A stretch of DNA of 64,000 bases, taken from Beijerinckiaceae bacterium. GTDB taxonomy: Bacteria; Pseudomonadota; Alphaproteobacteria; Rhizobiales; Beijerinckiaceae. The notes below the pieces were generated by a model that saw nothing but the letters and a program-made list of their open reading frames with translations, was not told where the DNA came from and ran no database searches. Positions 1 to 9,501 of the stretch are shown piece by piece. Position numbers and translations under genes: made by a program. Position 1 is the first letter of the stretch; the number at the start of each line of letters is the position of its first letter. The DNA lies in NCBI GenBank assembly GCA_009773635.1, contig WSYC01000005.1:112270-176269 (forward strand), given 5' to 3'.

Positions 1-22
1 GATGAAGCTGCGGTTCGGATAA

Positions 23-1156
23 TCAGCGTCCCGGAACAAGCCGCAGCAGCGCGCCGTCCGTCTCGTCACTCAGCAGGTAGACGTATCCATCCGGCCCCTC
101 GACGACATCGCGGATGCGCTTGCCAAACGCTTCGAGATAGCGCGTCTCGCCGGTGATAACGTCACCTTTCAGCTCCAGCCGTGCGAGAAGCGAGCCTGCA
201 AGGCCGCCCACGAGCAGACTTCCGCGCCAGGCCGGGAATTTGTCGCCGGTGTAGAAGGTCGCGCCGGAGGGGGCAATCGACGGGTCCCAGTAGAACAGCG
301 GCTGCTCCATCCCGTCCTTGCGGGTGCCGATGCCGATCTTCGCACCGGAATAATCGATGCCGTAGGTGATCACCGGCCAGCCGTAGTTCCTGCCGGCCTC
401 CGGGGCGTTGATTTCATCGCCGCCGCGCGCGCCGTGCTCGGCGGTGTAGAGCCGCCCGGTTCCCGGGTGAAGCGTCGCGCCCTGCACGTTGCGGTGGCCG
501 TAGGACCAGATCTCCGGGAGGGCGTCGGGTGTTTTCAGGAAGGGGTTGTCTGAGGGAATGCTGCCATCGGGCCGGATGCGCACGATCTTGCCGAGGTGGC
601 TCGTGAGGTTCTGCGCGTCGGTGCGGCGCGAATAGCGGTCGCCGAGCGTCACGAACAGGTTTCCCGCCCTGTCGAACACGAGCCGGCAGCCGAAATGCAG
701 GGTGGAATCCACCGCCGGCATCTGCCGGAAGATCACGCGGCCATCAGTGAGCCGCGTGCCGTCCTCGTTGAAACGGGCGCGGAACACCGAGGTGCCGTTG
801 CCGCTCTCGCGTGCCTCCGAAAAGCACAGGAAGACCTCGCGATTGCCCGCGAATTGCGGATGCAACGCAATGCCCAGCAACCCGCCCTGACCGCGCGCCA
901 GCACCGGCGGCAGCCCGGAAACCGGGCCGGAGAGCGTGCCGGTTCTGAGGTTGGCGATCCGGAGCCGGCCCTGCCGCTCCGTGATCAACGCCCGCCCATC
1001 CGGCAGGAAGGCCATGCCCCAGGGGTGGACAAGCCCCTTGACCGCGATTTCGACACGCGGCTCGTCAGGCGGAGCCGCCAGCACGCTCGCGGGCAGAAGC
1101 ACCGCGAGGGTCGCGACGATCCGACGAATCGCGCGCGGCGCGCGGGGAAAGATCAT
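23..1156 (-). CDS. PQQ-dependent soluble aldose sugar dehydrogenase (YliI/Asd-like)
   Basis: A 377-residue exported protein with an N-terminal signal sequence (about residues 1-27, arginines followed by an Ala/Leu/Val core). The mature part reads as the six-bladed GSDH propeller: the HPWGMAFLPDG start, and a GHRNVQGATLHPGTG segment followed by AEHGARGGDE and NYGWP. Family members oxidise aldoses in the periplasm with PQQ as cofactor. The start codon overlaps the stop of the upstream binding-protein gene by 4 bp (ATGA), so the two are probably translationally coupled. No PQQ biosynthesis gene is in the window, so the cofactor source cannot be judged. The substrate is unknown. Confidence 0.85.
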   Translation of the reverse strand: MIFPRAPRAIRRIVATLAVLLPASVLAAPPDEPRVEIAVKGLVHPWGMAFLPDGRALITERQGRLRIANLRTGTLSGPVSGLPPVLARGQGGLLGIALHPQFAGNREVFLCFSEARESGNGTSVFRARFNEDGTRLTDGRVIFRQMPAVDSTLHFGCRLVFDRAGNLFVTLGDRYSRRTDAQNLTSHLGKIVRIRPDGSIPSDNPFLKTPDALPEIWSYGHRNVQGATLHPGTGRLYTAEHGARGGDEINAPEAGRNYGWPVITYGIDYSGAKIGIGTRKDGMEQPLFYWDPSIAPSGATFYTGDKFPAWRGSLLVGGLAGSLLARLELKGDVITGETRYLEAFGKRIRDVVEGPDGYVYLLSDETDGALLRLVPGR

Positions 1157-2145
1157 TCCGCCTTGATTCCGGCAGCCTTGATGATCTCGGCCCAGGTGTC
1201 GATTTCCTGCTTGAGGTAGGGCGCGAATTCGGCGGGACCGCGCACGTTCAGCGCAAAGCCGAGGGCATTGATCTTCTCGGCAACTGCCGGGGATTTCAGC
1301 GCCGCGACGATTTCCTTCGAGAGTCGGTCGAGCACCGCTGCCGGCACCTTGGCCGGGGCGAAGAACGCTGCCCAGCTTTCCGCATCCGCATTGGCGACGC
1401 CCTGTTCGCGGAAGGTCGGCATATCCTTGAGCTGGGCCACGCGCGTTGCCGAGGCCACGCCGAGGCCGCGCATCTGCCCGCCCTGGATCTGCGTCAGCAC
1501 GCTCGGCAGTGTCGAGAGCGACACATCGATCGAACCGCCGATGATGTCCTGCACCAGCGGCGGCGCGCCCTTGTAAGGCACGTGCTGCATGGTGATGCCG
1601 ACGCGCTTCATCAGCAGCTCCATGGAGAGGTGCGAGCCCGAGCCATTGCCGGTCGAGCCGTAGTTGAGCTTGCCCGGCTGGGCTTTCGCGAGTGCGATCA
1701 GCTCCTGCAGCGATTTCACCGGCAGCGCGTTCTTCACCACCAGCGCATGTGGGAAAGCACCGGCACCGGCGAGCGGGGCGAAATCCTTGATCGCGTCGTA
1801 GCCCGGCTCCTTCAGCAGGAACATGTTGTTGCCATGCGTCTGGTTGTTGCCGAACATGATCGTATGGCCGTCGGCCTCGGCGATCGCCACGGCGCGGATG
1901 CCGATCGAGCCGGAGGCACCGGCCTTGTTCTCGACGACGACCTTCTGCTGCAGCGGCCCCTCGATCGTCTGCGCGACGAGGCGCGCGATCACATCCGTCG
2001 GCCCGCCGGCAGGATAGGGCACCACCAGGGAGATGGTCTTTGACGGGAACGCGGCCTGCGCGCGCAGCACGGCCGGTGCAGTGACCATGGCACCGGCTGT
2101 GGCGAGGAAATGGCGGCGGTTCAGGCGGCGTTCAGTCGTGGTCAT
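1153..2145 (-). CDS. Tripartite tricarboxylate transporter substrate-binding protein (Bug family)
   Basis: About 330 residues from the ATG at 2145, which has a GGAGGG ribosome site just upstream; a longer reading frame from 2250 has no such site. The N-terminus carries a twin-arginine-like export signal (NRRHFLATAGAM, then AQA). The body has Bug-family hallmarks: a PAGGPTDVIAR motif near the start of the mature protein, a VENKAGASGSIG loop and a YGSTGNGSGSHLSMELL ligand-binding stretch. Bug proteins capture carboxylates or other small molecules. The TctA/TctB membrane partners are not adjacent, which is common for this family. It forms a two-gene unit with the downstream sugar dehydrogenase. 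Confidence 0.88.
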   Translation of the reverse strand: MTTTERRLNRRHFLATAGAMVTAPAVLRAQAAFPSKTISLVVPYPAGGPTDVIARLVAQTIEGPLQQKVVVENKAGASGSIGIRAVAIAEADGHTIMFGNNQTHGNNMFLLKEPGYDAIKDFAPLAGAGAFPHALVVKNALPVKSLQELIALAKAQPGKLNYGSTGNGSGSHLSMELLMKRVGITMQHVPYKGAPPLVQDIIGGSIDVSLSTLPSVLTQIQGGQMRGLGVASATRVAQLKDMPTFREQGVANADAESWAAFFAPAKVPAAVLDRLSKEIVAALKSPAVAEKINALGFALNVRGPAEFAPYLKQEIDTWAEIIKAAGIKAE

Positions 2146-2278
2146 CGGTTCCCTCCGGGGCAGTGTTCTCATGCCATTTTGCGAAGGGGAGCAGAAAACT
2201 GGCACCTTGGCCGTCTTTTCGCCCGGTTTCTTCTTGATGGCTCGTGCCAACAGACATAAAGCGGTCGTGCCCCTTTGA

Positions 2279-3550
<1,272 letters not shown>

Positions 3551-3573
3551 CGGACTGACGGGCGGGTTCGACG

Positions 3574-4497
3574 ATGACCATCGCACGGATCCGCCCGCTG
3601 TGGCGTGCAGGCCTCGCTGTCCTGCTGCTGGCCGCCGCCTTCGCCGCGCCGGTGTGGCTGGTGCGGGCGCAGGAAAACCCGATGGCGGCCCCGACCTTCC
3701 CGGTTGATGACGACGAACCCGAAGCTGCCCGTCCACAGCCGACCATCGGCCCCTCGACCAACGACCGTTTCACGACCGTCATCGCCCCGCTGCCGCCAAC
3801 CCGGCCCTGGCCCGCGCCTGCCGGCGAGGCCGCTCCGCAACCGCAGTCAGCGCCCGCAGCCGGAACTGCTCCGCAAACGCAGCCGGAGACCGAGGTTGCT
3901 GCCCCGGCAACGCCTTCCACCGCGCTCGTTCCGGTCGACGCGCCGCTGCCGCCGCGTCGCCCCGGGGCCGCGCCTGTCGTCGAGGCAGCAACACCGGAGC
4001 CACAGGAAGCAGCACCGCGCCTGCCGACGATTTCCGGCCCCGATATCGATTTTCCTTTATCGATCGAGCCGGATATGCGCGTCGCTTTTGCACCAACCAT
4101 TGCCCTGCCGTCGACCACCGCCGAAATCGAGGCAGAGGAGGAGCGGACGCCCGAGCCGACCTTTGTCGAAAAACAGACCGATGCGGTGGACATTGCCTGC
4201 ATCAAGCCGGAGGTCATGAGCCTGATCCGCACGGCGGGCGAAAATTTCGGCGGCACACCCGTCATCACCTCCGGGCAGCGCAATCGTGGCCGTAGCGGCT
4301 CCTTCCATCGCAAGTGCATGGCGGCGGATTTCTTCGTACCGGGGATCGAGCGCGCGCGGCTCGCGAAATATCTGCGTGGCCTGCCGGGAGCCGGTGGTGT
4401 CGGCACCTATTGCCACACCAAGTCCGTCCATATCGACATTGGCGAGCCGCGCAACTGGTCACAATGCGGGCGGCGCTTCCGGTTTGCACAGCGCTGA
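3574..4497 (+). CDS. Membrane-anchored DUF882/YcbK-like M15 peptidase with proline-rich linker
   Basis: 307 residues in three parts: an N-terminal signal/anchor (about 8-32), a Pro/Ala-rich low-complexity linker of about 170 residues, and a C-terminal globular domain of about 100 residues. The last domain carries TSGQRNRGRSGSFHRKCMAADFFVPG and GGVGTYCHTKSVHIDIG, matching the zinc-ligand H-x6-D and H-x-D pattern of the DUF882/peptidase M15_2 family (YcbK-type). Such proteins act on peptidoglycan cross-links in the periplasm. The linker probably spans part of the periplasm. It follows the aminotransferase by 23 bp and may be co-transcribed. An extensin-like assignment was considered but the motifs fit DUF882 better. 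Confidence 0.72.
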   Translation: MTIARIRPLWRAGLAVLLLAAAFAAPVWLVRAQENPMAAPTFPVDDDEPEAARPQPTIGPSTNDRFTTVIAPLPPTRPWPAPAGEAAPQPQSAPAAGTAPQTQPETEVAAPATPSTALVPVDAPLPPRRPGAAPVVEAATPEPQEAAPRLPTISGPDIDFPLSIEPDMRVAFAPTIALPSTTAEIEAEEERTPEPTFVEKQTDAVDIACIKPEVMSLIRTAGENFGGTPVITSGQRNRGRSGSFHRKCMAADFFVPGIERARLAKYLRGLPGAGGVGTYCHTKSVHIDIGEPRNWSQCGRRFRFAQR

Positions 4498-4609
4498 ACG
4501 CTCTTCCCCTCGGCGTGACGAAACGTCCGGTGCTCTCGATTTCGGGTGGTGACGTTGCGGCTTCCATGCGAGGCTTGCACCAACTCTCGTGATTCCGGAT
4601 CGGTTTTTC

Positions 4610-5566
4610 ATGTCCCAGACTTCAGGTGCATCCCCTGCGCCCGCGACGATGTCGCGCGCCATGACTTCCCGTGAATGGGGCCTGCTTGTGCTGCTCTCGG
4701 TCATGTGGGGCGGCTCCTTCCTGTTCAACGGAATTGCGATCAAGGAAGTGCCGGTCTTCTCGATCGTCGCCTTCCGTGTGCTCCTCGGGGCGCTCGCGCT
4801 GCACCTCGTGCTGCGGGTAAGCCGGATTCCTTTTCCCTGCGACTGGCACTCGCTGCGCGGCTACGCCGGCATGGCGGTGCTCAACGGCGCGTTGCCGTTT
4901 TGCCTGATCGTCTTCGGCCAGACGCGGATCCAGAGCGGGCTTGCCTCGATCATCAACGCGACGACACCGATCTTCACGATGCTGCTGGCGCATTTCCTGC
5001 TCTCCGCCGAGCGGCTCGATGCCCGCCGCATCGTGGGTGTCCTGCTGGGGTTTGCGGGGGTGATTGTGCTGTTCTCGGACAAGATCGGCGCCGGTTCCGG
5101 CGAGGTCATCGGTCTTGCCGCCTGCACCCTGGCGGCGCTGTCCTATGGGCTTGCGAATGTTTTCGGCCGCGTCTTCATCAAGCCGGGCGCGAACCCGATC
5201 GCGCTGGCAACCGGACAGCTGACGCTGGCGGCCTGCCTCATGGTGCCGGTGGCACTGGTGATTGATCGGCCCTTTTCTCACGCGCTGCCAGGAACAACCG
5301 CAATCATGGCGCTGCTGATGCTTGCACTGGTCTCGACCGCCGCAGCCTATGTCGTGTTTTTCCGGATCCTGACGCGCGCCGGGGCAACGAACGCCTCGCT
5401 GGTGACGCTGCTCATTCCCTGTTCGGCGATCCTCTTTGGCGTCCTTTTGCTCGATGAACGTCTCGGCTTGCGTGAGATCGCCGGATTTGCGGTGATTGCG
5501 CTCGGCCTGCTGGTGATCGACGGGCGGATTCTGGGGTCAATTTCCGGGGCAAAAGCAGCCGGTTGA
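4610..5566 (+). CDS. DMT-superfamily EamA transporter
   Basis: About 318 residues with ten hydrophobic segments arranged as two EamA repeats. The first repeat holds SVMWGGSFLFNGIAIKEVP, the second begins after FSDKIGAGSGEVIG and ends with the typical FGVLLLDERLGLREIAGFAVIALGLLVI. Family members export metabolites or amino-acid derivatives across the inner membrane; the substrate cannot be read from sequence. A GTG at 4589 in the same frame is an alternative start, but the ATG at 4610 gives a more usual N-terminus. Neither has a strong ribosome site. Confidence 0.85.
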   Translation: MSQTSGASPAPATMSRAMTSREWGLLVLLSVMWGGSFLFNGIAIKEVPVFSIVAFRVLLGALALHLVLRVSRIPFPCDWHSLRGYAGMAVLNGALPFCLIVFGQTRIQSGLASIINATTPIFTMLLAHFLLSAERLDARRIVGVLLGFAGVIVLFSDKIGAGSGEVIGLAACTLAALSYGLANVFGRVFIKPGANPIALATGQLTLAACLMVPVALVIDRPFSHALPGTTAIMALLMLALVSTAAAYVVFFRILTRAGATNASLVTLLIPCSAILFGVLLLDERLGLREIAGFAVIALGLLVIDGRILGSISGAKAAG

Positions 5567-5626
5567 GCCTCCCGGGCGCTTCTGTCCAATTCGCCCTTGC
5601 CAGAACGGCTGGACATACTACCCTTT

Positions 5627-5659
5627 AATGGTATGAACCATTTGTTTATATATAAACAA
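5627..5659. promoter_or_regulatory. Two inverted repeats in the fadD-like promoter region
   Basis: A perfect 18-bp palindrome, TTGTTTATATATAAACAA, occupies 5642-5659. Immediately before it is a second inverted repeat, AATGGT-ATGA-ACCATT (5627-5642). They sit 63 bp or more upstream of the acyl-CoA ligase start in an AT-rich patch of an otherwise GC-rich region. This is the expected place and form for an operator bound by a dimeric repressor (for example a TetR-type fatty-acid regulator), but the regulator is not identifiable. Confidence 0.55.
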
Positions 5660-5721
5660 TCGACGCAGTTAGACGTCGAAAAGGATGGAGCGCCCCCCGA
5701 AAAAGGGAGCGCCAAGGGGAG

Positions 5722-7413
5722 ATGAAGTCCATGTCGCACCAAGCTGTGCCGTCGCGCCCGTGGCTTGCCGGGTATCCGAATGCCGTTCCGGCTGATATCG
5801 ATGTGCCGCTGCTGCCGACGTTGGCGGAACTGATTGTCCGCAGTTCGCAGGAATTCGCGGACAAGCCGGCCTTCATCAGTTTCGGCAAGACCTTGACGTT
5901 CCGGGAGATCGGCGCGGCTGCAAGTGCCATTGCCGGCTATCTTCAGGCGCAGGGGTTCAGGAAGGGCGATCGCATCGCCATCATGATGCCGAATGTGATG
6001 GCTTATCCGGCGGTGATGTTCGGCTGCCTCATCGGCGGCTACACGGTTGTCAACGTCAATCCGCTCTATACGGTTCGGGAGTTGACGCATCAGATCAACG
6101 ATTCCGGGGCCGAGGCGATTTTCGTTCTCGAGAATTTTGCCTCCGTTGTGGCTGAAGCGCTGCCGCATACCAACCTCAAGAAGGTCGTGATCGCGCAGGC
6201 GGGCGATCTCCTCGGCCTCAAGGGCAAGATTGTTTCCTTCGTTGCAAAATACGTGAAGAAGGTTGTTCCGGCCTACACGCTTCCCGCCGCAACGATGCTG
6301 CCCGATGCGCTGCGCGCCGGCGCTGCCGCGGGTATGAAGCCCGTTGATGTCACCCTCGATGATCTGGCCTTCCTCCAGTATACCGGTGGCACGACCGGCG
6401 TGTCGAAGGGGGCGGCGCTGACGCATCGCAATGTCGCGGCGAATGTCGTGCAATGCGACGCCTTCCTGGGCTGGGCGATCCGGCCGGTGCCGGACAATGT
6501 GATGGTCACGGCGTTGCCGCTCTATCACATCTTCGCGCTGACCTGCTGCTGCCTGTTCATGATGCGGATCGGAGCCGCGTGCCTGCTGATCGCCAATCCG
6601 CGCGATATTCCGGGCTTCATCGGCATCCTCCAGAAGACGCGCTTCACGCTGATGTCCGGCGTCAACACCCTCTACAACGCGCTGGCGAACCACCCCGATA
6701 TCCGCAAGGTGGATTTCTCGAACCTCAAGTTCTGCGTCGCGGGGGGGATGGCGACCCAGAGCGCTGTCGCCAAGAACTGGAAGAGTGTGACCGGCTGTTC
6801 GATCGTCGAAGGCTACGGCCTTTCCGAGACCTCGCCGGTGCTGACGATCAACCGGCCGGACCTGCCGGAGTTCTCCGGCACGATCGGCTATCCCATGCCT
6901 TCGACCGATATCGAGCTGCGGGACGCGGACGGCAAGGCAGTGCCGATGGGCGAAGCGGGGGAAATCTGCGCGCGTGGCCCGCAGGTGATGCCGGGATACT
7001 GGCAGCGGCCGGACGAGACGGCGAAGGTCATGACCGCCGACGGCTTCTTCCGCACCGGTGATATCGGCGTCCAGCTGCCGGATGGCACCTTCAAGATCGT
7101 CGATCGCCTCAAGGATATGATCCTCGTCTCCGGCTTCAACGTCTATCCCAATGAGGTCGAGGAGGTCATCGCGCAGCATCCGGGCGTGCTGGAAGTCGCT
7201 GTGATCGGCGTGCCCGACCCGCAGTCGACCGAGGCGGTCGCGGCCTATATCGTCAAGAAAGACCCGGATCTTGATGCCGAAACCATCCGTGCGCATTGCC
7301 GGACGACCCTGACCGCCTACAAGGTTCCGCGCGTCATTCACTTCCGGGAGGCGCTGCCGAAAACCAACGTCGGCAAGGTGCTTCGCCGCATGCTGCGCGA
7401 ACCGGCAGCCTGA
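5722..7413 (+). CDS. fadD: Long-chain fatty-acid--CoA ligase (FadD-type, AMP-forming)
   Basis: A 563-residue ANL-superfamily enzyme of typical FadD length. Motifs in order: the AMP-binding loop YTGGTTGVSKGAAL (about 219-232), the linker-region GYGLSETSP, the RTGDIG and DRLKDMI hinge motifs, and the catalytic C-terminal lysine in KTNVGKVLRR. It activates fatty acids to acyl-CoA via an acyl-adenylate, feeding beta-oxidation or lipid synthesis. It stands alone with its own promoter, which contains a perfect palindrome (5642-5659). The symbol is by family; chain-length specificity is not visible. Confidence 0.87.
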   Translation: MKSMSHQAVPSRPWLAGYPNAVPADIDVPLLPTLAELIVRSSQEFADKPAFISFGKTLTFREIGAAASAIAGYLQAQGFRKGDRIAIMMPNVMAYPAVMFGCLIGGYTVVNVNPLYTVRELTHQINDSGAEAIFVLENFASVVAEALPHTNLKKVVIAQAGDLLGLKGKIVSFVAKYVKKVVPAYTLPAATMLPDALRAGAAAGMKPVDVTLDDLAFLQYTGGTTGVSKGAALTHRNVAANVVQCDAFLGWAIRPVPDNVMVTALPLYHIFALTCCCLFMMRIGAACLLIANPRDIPGFIGILQKTRFTLMSGVNTLYNALANHPDIRKVDFSNLKFCVAGGMATQSAVAKNWKSVTGCSIVEGYGLSETSPVLTINRPDLPEFSGTIGYPMPSTDIELRDADGKAVPMGEAGEICARGPQVMPGYWQRPDETAKVMTADGFFRTGDIGVQLPDGTFKIVDRLKDMILVSGFNVYPNEVEEVIAQHPGVLEVAVIGVPDPQSTEAVAAYIVKKDPDLDAETIRAHCRTTLTAYKVPRVIHFREALPKTNVGKVLRRMLREPAA

Positions 7414-7499
7414 AACGCTTCCGCGTGCGGTGACGGTCTCGTGATTTTGACGCGAGCGCGCCGCACGCTACCGTTCTCCCGACAGTGAGGGAGAACGTC

Positions 7500-8465
7500 A
7501 TGCATTATCACCGCCGCCAGGGTTGGGAACTGCCCGAGAATACTGCCACGCCCGAGCATCTCGTGATGTCCCGGCGTAGCCTGCTCGGCGGTGCCGCTGC
7601 TCTGGGTGGTGGCTTGCTTCTGGGCGCGTCATCTCGCCCGGCGCTGGCGGCGACGCAGGCCGAGACCGACGCGTTCCACCCCTATGTGCGCAACCCGGCC
7701 TATACGCTTGACCGGGCGCTGACGGAGGAGAAGGTCACCTCCGTCTACAATAATTTCTACGAATACGGGACATCCAAGAGCATTTCTGCCGCCGCCCAGC
7801 AGCTCAACGTGCGACCCTGGGTGCTCAAGGTCGATGGCATGGTGGAAAAGCCACGTGAGATCGGCATCGACGATCTCATGGCCGCCATGCCGCGCGAGGA
7901 GCGGCTCTATCGCTTCCGCTGCGTCGAGGCGTGGTCGATGACCATCCCGTGGTCCGGCTTCCCGATGAAGGCACTGGTGGATTATCTGAAGCCGCTCTCC
8001 TCCGCGAAATACGTGCGGATGGAAACCTTCTACGATCCGAAAATGGCGCCCGGCCAGCGTGCCCCATTTTACCCCTGGCCCTATGTCGAGGGCGTCACGA
8101 TCGAGGAAGCCGCGAACGACCTCGCGTTCATCGTGACCGGGGCTTACGGCAAGCCGCTGGCGAAGCAGTTCGGCGCGCCGCTGCGCCTCGCACTGCCGTG
8201 GAAATACGGCTTCAAGTCGATCAAGTCGATTTCGAAGATCACCTTCACCGACAAGCGCCCGGTGGGCCTGTGGGAAGCCCTGCAATCGAGCGAATACGGC
8301 TTCTGGGCCAATGTGAACCCGGAGGTCAGCCATCCGCGCTGGAGCCAGGCGACCGAGAACGTGCTCGGAACCAACACCCGTGTGCCGACGCAGCTGTTCA
8401 ACGGCTACGCCGAGCACGTCGCGGGGCTCTACAAGGGGTTGGAGAAAGAGCGGCTCTGGGCGTGA
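7500..8465 (+). CDS. msrP: Protein-methionine-sulfoxide reductase catalytic subunit MsrP
   Basis: 321 residues from the ATG at 7500, chosen because GAGGGAG lies just upstream; an in-frame GTG at 7485 is less likely. A twin-arginine signal (SRRSLLGG followed by a hydrophobic stretch and ALAA) targets it to the periplasm. The sulfite-oxidase-fold molybdopterin domain follows, with the molybdenum-ligand cysteine at residue 141 in YRFRCVEAWSMTIPWSGFP and a C-terminal WALPWKYGFKS-like segment. MsrP repairs methionine sulfoxide in periplasmic proteins using electrons from the haem membrane protein MsrQ. No msrQ follows; instead the downstream side is a rearranged cassette site, and the last 87 bp of this gene recur at 9415-9501. 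Confidence 0.88.
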   Translation: MHYHRRQGWELPENTATPEHLVMSRRSLLGGAAALGGGLLLGASSRPALAATQAETDAFHPYVRNPAYTLDRALTEEKVTSVYNNFYEYGTSKSISAAAQQLNVRPWVLKVDGMVEKPREIGIDDLMAAMPREERLYRFRCVEAWSMTIPWSGFPMKALVDYLKPLSSAKYVRMETFYDPKMAPGQRAPFYPWPYVEGVTIEEAANDLAFIVTGAYGKPLAKQFGAPLRLALPWKYGFKSIKSISKITFTDKRPVGLWEALQSSEYGFWANVNPEVSHPRWSQATENVLGTNTRVPTQLFNGYAEHVAGLYKGLEKERLWA

Positions 8466-8471
8466 TTGCTG

Positions 8472-8493
8472 AAAAAACGCGGCGACCCGCCGC
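8472..8493 (-). terminator. Rho-independent terminator reading leftwards, now stranded next to msrP
   Basis: On the minus strand, stem GCGGCG / CGCCGC (8479-8484 with 8488-8493, 3-base loop) is followed by six T residues (A-run 8472-8477 on the plus strand). This is a canonical intrinsic terminator for leftward transcription, yet the nearest gene to its right (8582-9364) is on the plus strand. It most simply belonged to the LysR gene before cassettes separated the two. Confidence 0.75.
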
Positions 8494-8581
8494 AAATGCA
8501 GGGTATGCGTCAAAAAATACAACTAGAAGTTAATATTTTTCCATCATGGTTGTGCCGGCGCCGAGCTTGCAGGACAATTTC

Positions 8582-9364
8582 ATGACCATTCACGTTCCCT
8601 CAGGCCATCTAGAAATACTCTCCCGATTGCAGCGGACAGTTGGCGTCCACATGTGGACGCTTGACCTCGATCACGGCGTATTCCAGTTCGAGATCGGGCA
8701 GAACACCGATTCGGGTACCTGCCGCTCGCTGCCGCTGGAAATACTCCGTTCATTGCTGGCTCCAGAGGAAATGCAGATCGTTGCTGCGCATTGGAGGGAG
8801 GCGGCCCTAAGCGGCATTGCCGGCCCGGCATTGCTGCCCTTCGTCAAGGCCGACGGTGCTCGGTCACAGGTCGAATCGGCTTGTTGCCTGCTGCGCGACG
8901 GTCAGACGAATTCTCTGTTGGGTGTGTTCCGCCGACCATCCGTGATTGTGAGCAATCAGCAGGAGATCGGGATGCACAAGGAGAGGCTGCTCGTCGAATA
9001 TGTCGAAGCCTTCATCGATAATTCGCCGAGTGCGATCGTTGTCGCCAGTCCCGGCGGCTCCATCATCAGTATCAATCAGGAATGCCTGCGCTTCCTGGGC
9101 AAGTCGCATCGCAGTGAGGTGCTGCGGAAGTCCTTGCATGAGATTCTGCGCGCGATCGATATCGGGCTGGGGGATATTGTTGCGCAGGTGATGGGATCGA
9201 CCAAGCCCATGCGGGGGCGCTACGACGTGCAACTGGGGCACGGCAAGCGGCATACGCTGTACTGGCGTTTTTTCGCGCTGAGCGGCAGCTTTTCGACTTC
9301 ACCGCCGAAGGTCTTTGCCTTCGACGTGAATTCGGGAGGTCCACGCGCCGGCTCACCTCAATAA
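8582..9364 (+). CDS. PAS-domain-like sensory protein without output domain (cassette gene, possibly C-terminally altered)
   Basis: 260 residues from the ATG at 8582, preceded by AGGA at good spacing; an ATG at 8546 has no ribosome site. The second half (about residues 125-250) reads as a PAS domain: AFIDNSPSAIVVASPGGSII, then NQECLRFLGKS and a closing WRFFALSG strand pair. The first half may be a degenerate PAS. No kinase, GGDEF or HTH output domain is present. Its stop codon TAA (9362-9364) lies inside the duplicated LysR-gene tail that starts at 9358, so the original C-terminus may have been replaced at the junction. Base composition is lower in GC than the neighbours, in keeping with acquisition. 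Confidence 0.6.
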   Translation: MTIHVPSGHLEILSRLQRTVGVHMWTLDLDHGVFQFEIGQNTDSGTCRSLPLEILRSLLAPEEMQIVAAHWREAALSGIAGPALLPFVKADGARSQVESACCLLRDGQTNSLLGVFRRPSVIVSNQQEIGMHKERLLVEYVEAFIDNSPSAIVVASPGGSIISINQECLRFLGKSHRSEVLRKSLHEILRAIDIGLGDIVAQVMGSTKPMRGRYDVQLGHGKRHTLYWRFFALSGSFSTSPPKVFAFDVNSGGPRAGSPQ

Positions 9365-9417
9365 ACCCAGCGCTGTGCCTTGCTGACGAGAAAATCCCTG
9401 AAAACCTGCACGCGCGC
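9358..9417 (-). pseudogene. Duplicated 3' end of the LysR-family gene (20 codons including stop)
   Basis: These 60 bp match 9923-9982, the 3' end of the LysR-type gene, with a single difference (T at 9376, C at 9941). The match begins exactly at the LysR stop codon and ends where the msrP-tail copy begins (9415). It is a recombination scar, not an expressed gene. Confidence 0.9.
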
Positions 9418-9501
9418 GTCCCGACGAAGTTGTCCAACGGCTACGCCGAGCATGTCGCGGGGCTCTGCAAGGGGCTGGAGAAAGAGCGGTTGTGGGCGTG
9501 A
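9415..9501 (+). pseudogene. Duplicated 3' end of msrP (28 codons plus stop)
   Basis: These 87 bp match 8379-8465, the last codons and stop of msrP, with about 10 differences (about 89% identity). The encoded tail keeps the NGYAEHVAGL and KGLEKERLWA segments in frame up to the stop. Because divergence is higher than in the adjoining LysR-tail copy (1/60), this piece probably came from a related strain and is not a recent local duplication. Confidence 0.9.

Noticed and set aside
3574..4497. Extensin-like C-terminal domain assignment
   Set aside because: The H-x6-D and V-H-I-D-I-G pattern fits the DUF882/M15 peptidase family better.
5347..7341. A 664-residue minus-strand frame opposite the fatty-acid ligase
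   Set aside because: No recognisable motif; the plus-strand acyl-CoA ligase explains the coding signal.
9358..9501. Insertion-sequence ends or target-site duplications around the cassette genes
   Set aside because: The repeats are pieces of msrP and the LysR gene in normal orientation, there are no terminal inverted repeats, and no transposase is encoded.
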